Of a DNA stretch of 64,000 bases, positions 17,966-26,932 are shown in pieces; the stretch's first letter is position 1; the number at the start of each line of letters is the position of its first letter. The DNA is from Jiangella sp. DSM 45060 (GTDB lineage: Bacteria > Actinomycetota > Actinomycetes > Jiangellales > Jiangellaceae), in the NCBI RefSeq assembly GCF_900105175.1, contig NZ_LT629771.1:4287501-4351500 (forward strand). Reading direction: 5' to 3'. Under the pieces are notes generated by a model that had not been told where the DNA came from, ran no database searches, and saw only the letters and a program-made list of their open reading frames with translations. The position numbers and the translations under genes are program-made.

Positions 17966-18604
17966 TCAGTTCTCCGCGAGCAGTTGCTCGAACGGCGTCG
18001 GCACGGCGAACGGGTCGGCCGCCTGGCGCGGCTCGCGGTCACTGACCAGTTCGGCGAACTCGCGGGCGCCACGCTCGATGCGCCGCGTCAGCCCCGTCGG
18101 GACCGCGCCGTCGCCGTCACCCGCGTTCTCCGCACCCCAGTCGGAGGTCGCCGCGTACACCGCCGTCGGCACGACGATGGCGTGCAGGTACGTGAACAGC
18201 GGCCGCATCGCGTGCTCCAGCGCCAGCGAGTGCCGCTCCGTGCCGCCGGTGGCGCCCAGCAGCACCGGCATCCCGTCGAGCGCGTCGGCCTCGACCACGT
18301 CGAAGAAGGTCTTGAACAGGCCGCTGTAGGAGGCGGTGAAGATCGGCGACACCGTGATCAGCCCGTCGGCCGTCGTCACAGCCTCGATCGCCTGCTCCAG
18401 CGACGCGCTCGGGAAGCCGCTGAGCAGGTGGTTCGTCAGGTCGTGCGCGTGCTCGCGCAGTTCGACCACGCGCAGGTCGACGTCGACGTCGCGGGCGGCG
18501 AACTGGCGGCCGGCCGCGTCGGCGAGCCGGTCGGCCAGCAGCCGGGTCGACGACGGCTGGCGCAGGCCCGCTGACACCACCGCGATGCGCCGCGTCGTCG
18601 TCAT
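17966..18604 (-). CDS. NADPH-dependent FMN reductase partnered with an LLM oxidoreductase (CE1759-like)
   Basis: The 212-residue flavodoxin-like reductase starts at ATG 18604, overlapping the LLM gene stop by 4 nt. Conserved features are RIAVVSAGLRQPSSTRLLAD near the N-terminus (phosphate/FMN loop) and DGLITVSPIFTASYSGLFK (FMN-binding). It should supply reduced FMN to the flavin-dependent oxidoreductase encoded just upstream. The protein family and gene order match the CE1758/CE1759 duo described in actinobacteria; the oxidised substrate is not known. Confidence 0.85.
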   Translation of the reverse strand: MTTTRRIAVVSAGLRQPSSTRLLADRLADAAGRQFAARDVDVDLRVVELREHAHDLTNHLLSGFPSASLEQAIEAVTTADGLITVSPIFTASYSGLFKTFFDVVEADALDGMPVLLGATGGTERHSLALEHAMRPLFTYLHAIVVPTAVYAATSDWGAENAGDGDGAVPTGLTRRIERGAREFAELVSDREPRQAADPFAVPTPFEQLLAEN

Positions 18605-19749
18605 CGGGCGGCCTCCGCGTTCTCCGCCGTCCGGCCGGTGACGTCGTCCTCGGCGTGCACCGTCGCGTCGCGCGCCCCGCCCGCCGCCGCGACCAGCGAC
18701 CCGTGCGTCGGCGCGTCGGGGATGTGCGCCGGGCGGCCGTTCGCCATCTCGCGGCGCAGCACCGGCACGACCTCGGTGCCGAGGATCTCGATCTGCTCCA
18801 GGACGATGTCGAGCGGCAGGCCCGCGTGGTCCATCAGGAACAACTGGCGCTGGTAGTGCCCGACGTCGTCGCGCATGGCCGCGTACCGGTCGATGACCTG
18901 CTGCGGGCTGCCCACCGTCAGCGGCGTCTGGTCCATGAACTCCTCCAGCGAGGGCCCGTGGCCGTACACCGGCGCGACGTCGAAGTACGGGCGGAACTCG
19001 CGGATCGCGTCCTGCGAGTTGGGCCGCATGAACACCTGCCCGCCGAGCCCCACGATCGCGGTGTCGGCCGGGCCGTGGCCGTAGTGCTCGAAGCGTCGGC
19101 GGTACAGGCCCACCATCTGCTTCGTGTGCGACATCGGCCAGAAGATGTTGTTGTGGAAGAACCCGTCGCCGTAATAGGCGGCCTGCTCGGCGATCTCCGG
19201 GCTGCGGATCGAGCCGTGCCACACGAACGGCGGCACGCCGTCCAGCGGCCGCGGTGTCGACGTGAAGCCCTGCAGCGGGGTGCGGAACCGCCCCTGCCAG
19301 TCGACGACGTCCTCTCTCCACAGGCGGTGCAGCAGCGCGTAGTTCTCCACAGCCAGCGCGATGCCGTCGCGGATGTCCTTGCCGAACCACGGGTACACCG
19401 GGCCGGTGTTGCCGCGACCCATCATCAGGTCCACCCGGCCGTCGGTGAGGTGCTGCAGCTTGGCGTAGTTCTCCGCGATCAGCACCGGGTCGGTCGTCGT
19501 GATCAGCGTCGTCGCCGTCGAGAGGATGATCCGCTCGGTCTGCGCGCCGATGTAGGCGAGCGTGGTCGTCGGCGCCGACGCGATGAACGGCGGGTTGTGG
19601 TGCTCGCCGGTCGCGAACACGTCCAGGCCCACCTCCTCGGCCTTCCTCGCGATCGCCACCGTCGCCTTGATCCGCTCGTTCTCGGTAGGCGTCCGCCCCG
19701 TAGTGGGATCGGTGGTCACGTCCCCCACCGTGAAGATCCCGAACTGCAT
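18601..19749 (-). CDS. LLM class flavin-dependent oxidoreductase (CE1758-like)
   Basis: The 382-residue luciferase-like TIM-barrel protein opens with MQFGIFTVGDVTTDPTTGRT and carries VDLMMGRGNTGPVYPWFGKD and WHGSIRSPEIAEQAAYYGDG, typical of LLM monooxygenases. It probably uses FMNH2 from the coupled reductase. GAGGGAG upstream of the ATG is a good ribosome-binding site. A palindrome at 19774-19789 lies about 25 bp upstream and may be the operator of a MarR/TetR-type regulator encoded elsewhere. Confidence 0.88.
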   Translation of the reverse strand: MQFGIFTVGDVTTDPTTGRTPTENERIKATVAIARKAEEVGLDVFATGEHHNPPFIASAPTTTLAYIGAQTERIILSTATTLITTTDPVLIAENYAKLQHLTDGRVDLMMGRGNTGPVYPWFGKDIRDGIALAVENYALLHRLWREDVVDWQGRFRTPLQGFTSTPRPLDGVPPFVWHGSIRSPEIAEQAAYYGDGFFHNNIFWPMSHTKQMVGLYRRRFEHYGHGPADTAIVGLGGQVFMRPNSQDAIREFRPYFDVAPVYGHGPSLEEFMDQTPLTVGSPQQVIDRYAAMRDDVGHYQRQLFLMDHAGLPLDIVLEQIEILGTEVVPVLRREMANGRPAHIPDAPTHGSLVAAAGGARDATVHAEDDVTGRTAENAEAAR

Positions 19750-19773
19750 CTCGCGTCACTCCCTCTCGCCGAC

Positions 19774-19789
19774 TGTTGACGTGTCAACA
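19774..19789. promoter_or_regulatory. Palindromic operator upstream of the LLM/FMN-reductase pair
   Basis: TGTTGAC-GT-GTCAACA is a 7-bp inverted repeat with a 2-bp centre, 25-40 nt upstream of the LLM start. Its minus strand holds TTGACA, a possible -35 box. The form suits a MarR- or TetR-type repressor; no regulator gene is adjacent. Confidence 0.5.
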
Positions 19790-19800
19790 AAATCTAACCG

Positions 19801-20303
19801 CCACAACCGGCCGGCGTGTGCCCGTATTCCAGAGTGTCACGCCCAGCGTCGCTGTGCAGCCACCCGGACCCGCCGTGGCGTGCGGCTACACGCCCTCCCC
19901 CGGCGCCGCGCTGGCCGCCCCTCGCTGCCCCGTCCGCCGCCCCACGAACACAGCGCGGGGCCCGCACGCCATCGCCGTCCGGCTCCGCGACAGGCCCGCC
20001 GGGCGTCGCGCCGCCCCGTCAGCCGCAAGCACAGCCACTCAAACAGGCACCCGCGGCCACCATCAGTCGCCAGCCCTGCCACCCACAGATGCCCGCAGCC
20101 ACCAGCCCAGCACCGCCACCGACACAGACGCCCGCAGCCGCCAGCATCTCGACTCGCACACACTCGCGGCCGCCGTCGCCGTCAGCCGGCCGGATCCGCC
20201 GTAGCGTGCGCCTGCACGCCGTCCGCGACGCCTCGCCCCGAGCCGCCACCGCCAGTCGTCCACCGTCAGCCCCACCCAGCTGCCCAGACGCCCGCGGCCA
20301 CCG
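19801..20303. other. Gene-free 500-bp spacer with degenerate GC-rich repeats
   Basis: No reading frame here has protein-like composition. The stretch instead holds degraded repeats: a 31-bp segment at 19864-19894 recurs at 20190-20220 with four mismatches, and CGCCCGCAGCC(A/G)CCAG-like units recur around 20088, 20128 and 20286. Its composition resembles the spacer before dnaG. Confidence 0.5.
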
Positions 20304-21683
20304 TCAGCCGTGCAGCCGTTCCCGCGCCGCCGCGTACGCCTCGCGCACCCCGGCACCCGCCGCCGCGTCGACCGTCGTCTCCAGGTCGAGCGGCCAGGGC
20401 GGCGGGGTCGCGGCGCCCGAGAGCGCCCACGCCGCCTGCCGAGCGGCGCCCAGAGCGACGTACTCGCCCGGGGCCGGCACGACGACCGGCGTCCCGAACA
20501 CCTCCGCCGCGACGGCCCGGACCGCGGCCGACTTCGCCGCGCCGCCGATCAGCAGCACCCGCCGGACCGTCACCCCCTGCGCCGCTAGCGCGTCCACCCC
20601 GTCGGCGAGCCCGCACAGCATGCCCTCGACCGCGGCCCGGGCCAGGTTCCGCGGCGTCATCGCGGCGCGCGTGAGGTTGACCAGCGAGCCGGTCGCGTCC
20701 GGCAGGTCCGGCGTCCGCTCGCCGTCGAGGTACGGCAGCAACACCAGTCCGCCCGCGCCGGACTCCGCCTCCAGCGCGAGCCGGTCCAGCCCGGCGAGGT
20801 CGGTCCCGAGCAGCGTCGCGGCGGCCGTCAGCACACGCGCCGCGTTGAGGGTCGCGACCAGCGGCAGGTGCCGGCCGGTCGCGTCGGCGAATCCGGCGAC
20901 GGTGCCGGTGGGGTCGGCGACCGGCTGCTCGGCCACCGCGAACGCCGTCCCGCTGGTCCCGAGGGAGACGACCACGTCGCCGGGCTCGAGCGTCAGCCCC
21001 AGCGCGGCGCCCATGTTGTCGCCGGTGCCGGGCGCGATGGCCGCGCCGGACGCCGTCGAGCCCGTCACCTCGGCCGGACCCGCGACCCGAGGCACGCCGA
21101 TGGCCCGGCCGAAGCCGAGTTCCAGCAGGTCGGGACGGTACTCGTTGGTCGCGGCGGACCAGTAGCCGGTGCCGGAGGCGTCGCCGCGGTCGGTCACCGC
21201 CTGCTCGGGCCGGCCGGCCAGCCGCCAGCTGAGGTAGTCGTGCGGGAGCATGACCTGCTCGACGCGGGCGGCGTGGTCAGGTTCGTGCCGGGCCAGCCAG
21301 CGGAGCTTGGTGACGGTGAAGCTGGCGACCGGCACCAGTCCGACGGCCTCGGCCCACGCCGCGGGGCCGCCGAGTTCGGCCGTCAGGTCGCGCGCGGCGC
21401 CGGCCGAACGTGTGTCGTTCCACAGCAGCGCGGGCCGCACCACCTCACCGGCCGCGTCGAGGACGACCATGCCGTGCTGCTGGCCCCCGACGGCGACCGC
21501 GGCGGCACGTCCGAGCAGCCCGTCGCCGGCCCGTTGCAGGGCGTCCCACCAGGCGCGGGGGTCGACCTCGGTGCCATCGGGATGGTCGGCGCGGCCGGTT
21601 TCGACGACGGCGCCAGAGTCGGCGTCGACGAGCACGACCTTGCAGGACTGAGTGGACGAATCGACGCCGGCGACGAGGGTCAT
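20304..21683 (-). CDS. xylB: Xylulokinase
   Basis: The 459-residue FGGY kinase has the N-terminal phosphate loop [20 protein letters not shown], the substrate stretch [34 protein letters not shown], and the C-terminal [20 protein letters not shown]. It phosphorylates D-xylulose, or a related ketose, in the cytosol. No xylose isomerase is adjacent, so it acts with enzymes encoded elsewhere. The ATG at 21683 gives the expected family length. Confidence 0.9.
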   Translation of the reverse strand: MTLVAGVDSSTQSCKVVLVDADSGAVVETGRADHPDGTEVDPRAWWDALQRAGDGLLGRAAAVAVGGQQHGMVVLDAAGEVVRPALLWNDTRSAGAARDLTAELGGPAAWAEAVGLVPVASFTVTKLRWLARHEPDHAARVEQVMLPHDYLSWRLAGRPEQAVTDRGDASGTGYWSAATNEYRPDLLELGFGRAIGVPRVAGPAEVTGSTASGAAIAPGTGDNMGAALGLTLEPGDVVVSLGTSGTAFAVAEQPVADPTGTVAGFADATGRHLPLVATLNAARVLTAAATLLGTDLAGLDRLALEAESGAGGLVLLPYLDGERTPDLPDATGSLVNLTRAAMTPRNLARAAVEGMLCGLADGVDALAAQGVTVRRVLLIGGAAKSAAVRAVAAEVFGTPVVVPAPGEYVALGAARQAAWALSGAATPPPWPLDLETTVDAAAGAGVREAYAAARERLHG

Positions 21684-21733
21684 GCCCGCATCATGCCCGT
21701 CGCGACCGGGTGTGCGCGACGGCGGGTTCGCCG

Positions 21734-22390
21734 TTACGCGGTGGGCGCGGCCGCCCGGCTGTACGCCTCCGTGAGGGCGCCGTCGAACACCTCGACCGGC
21801 TGCGCCCCGGCGACGCCGTGCGTGCGGCCCATGACGAAGAACGGCACGCCGCTGGCGCCGAACTGGCGGGCGAGGTCGATCTCCGCCCGCACGTCGTCGG
21901 CGTAGTCCTCGCCGTCGAGCACCCGGCGGGCCTCGTCCTCGGGGACGCCGACCTCGGCGGCCAGCCGGACCACGTTCTCGGGGGTGCCCAGGTGCACCGA
22001 CTCGATCAGGTGCGCCCGCATCAGCCGTTCGTGCAGCTGCGGCCCGGCCCCGTGCTCGCGGGCCAGGTGCGCCACCCGATGGGCGTCGAACGTGTTGGCG
22101 ACGCGCGCGGTGTCGAGGTGGTACTCGAGCCCCTCGGCGGCGGCGAGCGTGGTGACGCGCTCGTTCATCTCCACGACCTGCTCGGCGCTGACGCCGTACT
22201 TCGTCCGCAGGCTCTCCGACACCGGGCCGTCCGCGCCCTGCGGCGTCGACGGGTCCAGCTGGAAGCTGCGCCAGACGATCTCGACGTCGCCGGCGTGGTC
22301 GAACCGACCCAACGCCGTCTCGAGCCGGCGCTTGCCGATGTAGCACCACGGGCAGACGAAGTCCGACCACACCTCGACCAGCACTGTCAC
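21734..22390 (-). CDS. DsbA family oxidoreductase, FrnE-like
   Basis: The 218-residue cytosolic thioredoxin-fold protein has a CPWC active site near the N-terminus ([17 protein letters not shown]) and the family's cis-Pro region [11 protein letters not shown]. FrnE-type proteins are disulphide/thiol isomerases or 2-hydroxychromene-isomerase-like enzymes. The GTG at 22390 lies only 3 nt after AAGGAG; a second GTG at 22384 has better spacing and could be the real start. A 44-codon ORF ending in two Cys residues precedes it by 48 bp on the same strand. Confidence 0.85.
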   Translation of the reverse strand: MTVLVEVWSDFVCPWCYIGKRRLETALGRFDHAGDVEIVWRSFQLDPSTPQGADGPVSESLRTKYGVSAEQVVEMNERVTTLAAAEGLEYHLDTARVANTFDAHRVAHLAREHGAGPQLHERLMRAHLIESVHLGTPENVVRLAAEVGVPEDEARRVLDGEDYADDVRAEIDLARQFGASGVPFFVMGRTHGVAGAQPVEVFDGALTEAYSRAAAPTA

Positions 22391-22399
22391 GTTCTCCTT

Positions 22400-22435
22400 G
22401 CGTTCGTTGTGGCGTTCGTTGTGGCGTTCGGGGCG
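22400..22435. repeat. 12-bp tandem repeat in the leader of the FrnE-like gene
   Basis: GCGTTCGTTGTG occurs twice in tandem (22400-22411, 22412-22423) followed by a degenerate third unit, filling the gap between the 44-codon ORF and the FrnE-like gene. It may have arisen by slippage. Confidence 0.6.
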
Positions 22436-22438
22436 CGA

Positions 22439-22573
22439 TCAGAGGGCGCAGAAGCCGTCGGCGCACTCGCCGTCCGCGCTGTCGGCGGCGCCGAGGACGA
22501 TCAATCCGGGCGGCGCGGCGGCCGCCTCCTCCGCGTCGTCGACGGCGGTCGTGGTGTCCCGTGGCTCGCTCAT
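22439..22573 (-). CDS. 44-residue acidic peptide with two C-terminal cysteines
   Basis: The small protein begins [20 protein letters not shown], continues with [14 protein letters not shown], and ends [10 protein letters not shown]. It is acidic with a hydrophobic GLIVLG centre and its only two Cys residues near the end, separated by five positions in the order C-A-D-G-F-C. It sits upstream of, and co-directional with, a FrnE-like thiol oxidoreductase. No clear Shine-Dalgarno precedes the ATG; TTGA-N4-TCAA lies just upstream. The function is unknown: a thiol-redox partner, metal-binding peptide or modified-peptide precursor are all possible. A chance ORF cannot be excluded. Confidence 0.5.
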   Translation of the reverse strand: MSEPRDTTTAVDDAEEAAAAPPGLIVLGAADSADGECADGFCAL

Positions 22574-22639
22574 GATGATTGAAGCGTCAACGGGTTGTGG
22601 GGCATTCCCACGCGGCGGCGTCGTGTTGGAGAATCCACC

Positions 22640-23311
22640 GTGCACACCACAGAGCAGCGAGCAGAGATCCGCCGGCGCTTCGCCGCCGTCGACACATCGA
22701 ACGTCGCCGACGCGCTCGACGCCCTCGGCCGGCCCGACCAGGGGCTGGCGCCGTCACTGGCGGCGGTGTCGGGCACGCGGGTGGCCGGTTGGGCCTACAC
22801 GATCCGCGGCCAGATGCGCCCGTACGCCGGCAGCGGCGACGCCGCGAAGATGGAGGCGTGCCAGGGCGTCGGGGCCGACGAGGTGGCGGTCTGGGCCGGT
22901 GACGGGCACGGCGTCTGCTACTTCGGCGAGTTGATCGCGCTGGGCCTGCGCGAACGCGGCTGCGTCGGCGCCGTGGTCGACGGTGGGGTGCGTGACCTGC
23001 GGTGGCTTCGGCAGCACGACTTCCCGGTGTTCGCGCGGTACCGGACGCCGGTGCAGTCGATCGGCCGGTGGGCCGTCACCGGCTGGCAGGAGCCGGTCTA
23101 TCTGAGCGGCGCGACGACGGCGTGGGTGCGGGTTGCGCCTGGCGACTTCGTCCTCGCCGACGACGACGGCGGCATCGTGGGGCCGTCCGGCCTGGTCGAG
23201 GACGTGCTGGACGCGGCGGAGCGGCTGACCACGACGGAGGTGTCGATCCGGGCAGCGCTCGCCGAGGGCCTCACCCTGGCGGAGTGCCTGGCCCGGTTCG
23301 GCCACGTCTAG
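22640..23311 (+). CDS. RraA-like / HMG aldolase family protein
   Basis: The GTG at 22640 is preferred (GGAG at 22628-22631) over an in-frame ATG at 22595 that adds an Arg-rich tail. The 223-residue protein has the family active-site stretch GAVVDGGVRDLRWLRQHDFP with the conserved Asp/Arg pair, and GDFVLADDDGGIVG. Members are class II 4-hydroxy-4-methyl-2-oxoglutarate/oxaloacetate aldolases or RNase E regulators; without RNase E-specific context, aldolase activity is more likely. It is divergent from the 44-codon ORF. Confidence 0.85.
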   Translation: MHTTEQRAEIRRRFAAVDTSNVADALDALGRPDQGLAPSLAAVSGTRVAGWAYTIRGQMRPYAGSGDAAKMEACQGVGADEVAVWAGDGHGVCYFGELIALGLRERGCVGAVVDGGVRDLRWLRQHDFPVFARYRTPVQSIGRWAVTGWQEPVYLSGATTAWVRVAPGDFVLADDDGGIVGPSGLVEDVLDAAERLTTTEVSIRAALAEGLTLAECLARFGHV

Positions 23312-23430
23312 CCGCCCAGTCCACAGGGTCGGCCAGTTCGCTTCGTTATCCACAGTGTCCGATTCGTCCCCAGCGGGCTGCGCCGCGAACCGGCAGGGTC
23401 GTACCATGACGATCCACGAAGGAGCAGTCC

Positions 23431-23805
23431 ATGAACATCGCGCAGACCTGGACGTTGATCGGCGGCTTCATCGCCGTCATCAGCATCATGTTCACGATGC
23501 TGATGCGCCTGATCGACGCCAGGGTCGGCGGGATCGAGAGCAGGTTCGACAGCCGCTTCGACGCCATCGACCACCGCTTCACCGCGATGGACGAGAAGTT
23601 CGACGCGCGCTTCCATTCCATGCAGGCGCAGTCCGAGGCTCGCTTCCAGTCCATGGATGCCAAGTTCGGCGCGATGGACGCCAAGTTCGACTCCATCCGC
23701 ACCGAGATGAACACCCGATTCGACGAGGTCAACCGCCGCATCGACCACCTCGACGGCGACGTACAGGCGTTGACGCGGCACGTGTTCCACCGTGAGGACG
23801 GCTGA
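23431..23805 (+). CDS. Small membrane-anchored coiled-coil protein
   Basis: The 124-residue protein has one N-terminal membrane segment (about residues 7-27) and then an almost unbroken heptad-type coiled coil built of repeats such as DSRFDAIDHRF and DAKFGAMDAKFDSI up to the C-terminus. It probably oligomerises at the membrane. Similar small proteins are common and mostly uncharacterised. The GAAGGAGC motif upstream of the ATG supports the start. Confidence 0.75.
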   Translation: MNIAQTWTLIGGFIAVISIMFTMLMRLIDARVGGIESRFDSRFDAIDHRFTAMDEKFDARFHSMQAQSEARFQSMDAKFGAMDAKFDSIRTEMNTRFDEVNRRIDHLDGDVQALTRHVFHREDG

Positions 23806-24058
23806 CCGCAAGGCCGCCATCGACGCCGACCGCGGTCGCCACCAGCGGTGCCGAGCGCCAACCGTGAGCGCCGGGCGGCAGCCGGCGCAGCGGCCGTCAG
23901 CCGGGCAGCGTCGGTCCGAACGCAGGCCGAGCTGCGGCGAGCTCCAGCCAGCGGAAGCGGCAGTGAGCGGCAGCCGGCCGCAGCGGTCGTCAGCCGGGCT
24001 GGGCCGGTCCCCCAGCGCCGACCGGCCCAGCGGCGACGGTCAGCCAGCGGCCGGGGCG
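23806..24058. other. Gene-free spacer before dnaG with GTCAGCCGG-type repeats
   Basis: The 253-bp stretch has no convincing gene. It carries several degenerate copies of a GTCAGCC(G/A)G motif (around 23894, 23989, 24039 and 24058), the last overlapping the dnaG stop. The same word recurs at 20181 and at the dgt stop (27434). Confidence 0.45.
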
Positions 24059-25990
24059 TCAGCCGGCGGCGCCGATGCCTCGCTCGCGCAGGTCGCGACG
24101 GTGCTTCTCGAGCGCCATGAGCTCGCCGAACAGCCGGTTGTAGACCTCCACCTGCGCCGACGGGTCGGTGCGTTGCAGCTTGGCCTTCAACGCGACCAGC
24201 TGCCGCGACACCCACACCTCGTGCAGTCGCAGGACGACGGAGTCGGCGTAGCGCTGCACGGCGTTCTCGTCGACGGGCATGGCTTCGACGGCGAGTTGGG
24301 TGGCGATGTGCCGGGCGGCGTCGTCGGGGGCGACGGCGAGGAGCGCCTCGACCCATTCATGCCCACCGGCCTGCGTGGCGCAGCCGCCGGCCTTGGAGAC
24401 GGTCTCGCGGACGGAGCGGTAGGCGGGCGAGAGGAACGCCTCGGGCGCGAGGTCGTCGAAGGTGGGGCCGGCCAACGCGGGCCGCTGGACGGCAACGCGC
24501 AGGGCGGCGCGCTCGAGCTCGAGCGTCTGCGGGTCGACGTTGCCGTGCACCGGGACGCCGAGCGCCTGCTGCCCGGCCGGCGGCGGCGCGGCGGCCCGGC
24601 CACGTCCGGCGGCGGCGCGACGGTCGGGAACGCCGGCGGCGGCGCGGACCCGCGACACGACGTCGCGCTCCCAGTTCTCCGAGTGGCCCAGCGGCGGGCC
24701 GACCCACCCGGAGAGGCGGACGGCGTACTGGTCGCGGACGGAGCGGTCGCGGATGCGGGCGATGAACGGGATCGCCTTGTCGAGGGCGTGCGCCCGGCCC
24801 TCGGCGTTGTCGAGGTCGTACTCGTCGATCATCGACCGGATCGCGAACTCGAACAGCGGCCGGTGCCGGGCGATCAGCTCACGCACGCCCAGGTCGCCGG
24901 AGTTCTGCCGCCGCTCGCACGGATCGAGGCCGTCGGGGTCGATGGCGACGTAGGTCTGCCCGACGAAACGCTGGTCGCCCTCGAACGCGCGCAGCGCCGC
25001 CTTCTGGCCCGCGGCGTCGCCGTCGAAGGTGAAGATCACCTGGCCGCGGTACTCGTCCTGGTCGCGCAGCAGCCGGCGCAGGATCCGCGCGTGGTCCTCA
25101 CCGAACGCCGTCCCGCAGGTGGCGACGGCGGTGGTGACGCCGGCGAGGTGACAGGCCATGACGTCGGTGTAGCCCTCGACGACAACGGCCTGCGAGGTGC
25201 GCGCGATGTCCTTCTTGGCGAGGTCGACGCCGTAGAGGACGTGGCTCTTCTTGTAGATGGGCGTCTCGGGGGTGTTGAGGTACTTGGCCTCGATGCGGTC
25301 GTCGTCGTAGAGGCGGCGGGCGCCGAAGCCGACGACGTCGCCCATGAGGTCGTGGATCGGCCAGACCAGTCGGCCGCGGAACCGGTCGTACGGCGCGTTG
25401 CGGCCCTGCGCGACCAGCCCGGCGGTGATGATCTCGTGGTCGCTGAAGCCTTTCTGCCGCAGGTGCTTGCGCAGCACCTCACCGCCCTGCGGTGCGTAGC
25501 CGACGCCGAAGCGCTCGGCGGCGGCGTGGTCGAACCCGCGCTCGTCGAGGAACTGCCGCCCGGCGACGGCCTCCGGCGACCCGGCCAGCGCCTCGGCGTA
25601 GAACTCCGCCGCGACGCGGTGCGCCTCGACCAGCCGGGTGCGCTGCTCGCGGTTCTGCCGCGGCGCCGGCCCGCCGGACCCGGTCTCCTCGTACCGCAGC
25701 TGCAGCCCGACCTTGTCGGCCAGCCGCTCGATCGCCTCCGTGAACGACAGCTGGTCGATCTTCTGGACGAAGCTGATGACGTCGCCGCCCTCGGAGCAGC
25801 CGAAGCAGTGGAAGAACCCGCGGGCCGGCGTGACGTGGAATGACGGCGACTTCTCGTCGTGGAACGGGCACAGCCCTTTGAGCGACCCGCCGCCGGCATT
25901 GCGCAACGCGACGTACTCGCCGACGATGACGTCGATCCGGGCGCGCTCGCGGATGGATGCGATGTCCTCGTCCCGGATGCGACCTGCCAC
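24059..25990 (-). CDS. dnaG: DNA primase
   Basis: The 643-residue primase synthesises RNA primers at the replication fork. The GTG start at 25990 gives VAGRIRDEDIASIRERARID, the usual N-terminus. It has the CHC2 zinc finger (CPFHDEKSPSFH...FFHCFGC, about residues 40-65), the RNA-polymerase core, the Toprim domain (AVVVEGYTDVMACHLAG, then VIFTFDGDAAGQKAALRAFE) and a C-terminal helicase-binding region. It is divergent from the glycosylase gene with a 68-bp gap. It carries an Ala/Gly/Arg-rich linker around residues 455-485. Confidence 0.96.
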   Translation of the reverse strand: MAGRIRDEDIASIRERARIDVIVGEYVALRNAGGGSLKGLCPFHDEKSPSFHVTPARGFFHCFGCSEGGDVISFVQKIDQLSFTEAIERLADKVGLQLRYEETGSGGPAPRQNREQRTRLVEAHRVAAEFYAEALAGSPEAVAGRQFLDERGFDHAAAERFGVGYAPQGGEVLRKHLRQKGFSDHEIITAGLVAQGRNAPYDRFRGRLVWPIHDLMGDVVGFGARRLYDDDRIEAKYLNTPETPIYKKSHVLYGVDLAKKDIARTSQAVVVEGYTDVMACHLAGVTTAVATCGTAFGEDHARILRRLLRDQDEYRGQVIFTFDGDAAGQKAALRAFEGDQRFVGQTYVAIDPDGLDPCERRQNSGDLGVRELIARHRPLFEFAIRSMIDEYDLDNAEGRAHALDKAIPFIARIRDRSVRDQYAVRLSGWVGPPLGHSENWERDVVSRVRAAAGVPDRRAAAGRGRAAAPPPAGQQALGVPVHGNVDPQTLELERAALRVAVQRPALAGPTFDDLAPEAFLSPAYRSVRETVSKAGGCATQAGGHEWVEALLAVAPDDAARHIATQLAVEAMPVDENAVQRYADSVVLRLHEVWVSRQLVALKAKLQRTDPSAQVEVYNRLFGELMALEKHRRDLRERGIGAAG

Positions 25991-26058
25991 GCGCCCGAGT
26001 CTACGACCGCCGCCGCTCCCGGCCCATGCGACCGGCGGTCCTGGGTACGGACGCCGAT

Positions 26059-26859
26059 ATGCCGGAGCTTCCCGACGTCGAAGGGTTCCGCCGGGTGCTG
26101 CGCCGGGCGGCCGGCCGGACCATCGACCGCGTCGACGTGACCGACCCCGGCGTCCTGCGCGGCGCCGACCCGGCCGAGCTGCGTCATGCGCTGGTCGGGG
26201 CGGCGTTCGCCGCACCGCGTCGGCACGGCAAATGGCTGGTCGGACCGGTGCGGGCCGAGCGCCGGCATCGGGCGGACGAACCGAGCGTGGTGTTCCACTT
26301 CGGCATGACCGGCTCGCTGATCTGGACGAGCGGCGACACCGAGCGGCACCGCCACGACCGCGTCGTCGTCGCCGCTGGATCGCGCGAGCTGCGCTACCGC
26401 GACCTGCGCAAGCTCCAGGGCATCCGGCTGCTCCCGGACGACGACGGCGTCACGCAGCTGCTGCACGGCATCGGCCCGGACGCTGCCGGAGTGGACGGCG
26501 CCGAGCTGGACGAGCGGCTCGGACGGCGCAGTCGCCGGCTCAAGTCCGCGCTGACCGACCAGGGCGTCGTCGCCGGGATCGGCAACCTGCTGGCCGACGA
26601 GATCCTCTGGCAGGCTCGGATCCACCCCAGCCGCGAGACCCTGGACCTCACCGCCACCGACCGCCGGCGGCTGCACGACCGACTCCAGGGCGTGCTGCGG
26701 CGATCGATGAGGGTAGGCCGGGTGCCGGGATGGCCGAGCTGGCTCACCGGACACCGCGACGACCCGGACGGCGTCTGTCCCCGCTGCGGCACCCGGCTGC
26801 GGCGCACCCGGATCGGCGGCCGGACGACGGTGTGGTGCCCCCGCTGCCAACCCACCTGA
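26059..26859 (+). CDS. Fpg/Nei family DNA glycosylase/AP lyase
   Basis: The 266-residue base-excision repair enzyme starts at ATG 26059, which places the catalytic Pro2 and Glu3 (MPELPDVEGF) at the N-terminus; longer in-frame starts would bury them. RRHGKWLVG holds the conserved Lys, GIGNLLADEILWQARIHPSR is the H2TH region, and the C-terminus has the zinc finger CPRCGTRLRRT...VWCPRCQ. It removes oxidised bases. Sequence alone does not settle Fpg (8-oxoG) versus Nei (pyrimidine) specificity. Confidence 0.92.
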   Translation: MPELPDVEGFRRVLRRAAGRTIDRVDVTDPGVLRGADPAELRHALVGAAFAAPRRHGKWLVGPVRAERRHRADEPSVVFHFGMTGSLIWTSGDTERHRHDRVVVAAGSRELRYRDLRKLQGIRLLPDDDGVTQLLHGIGPDAAGVDGAELDERLGRRSRRLKSALTDQGVVAGIGNLLADEILWQARIHPSRETLDLTATDRRRLHDRLQGVLRRSMRVGRVPGWPSWLTGHRDDPDGVCPRCGTRLRRTRIGGRTTVWCPRCQPT

Positions 26860-26932
26860 CGCCGCCCCGCCAGCGACACCGCCTGGCAAGCGCATCGTGG
26901 CCTGCGCCTGTCGCGGCGCGCGGGCATGGATG

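Noticed and set aside
23793-24120. Possible small genes in the dnaG upstream-side spacer
   Set aside because: All frames are Ala/Arg/Ser repeats with no start-site support; degenerate DNA repeats explain the open frames.
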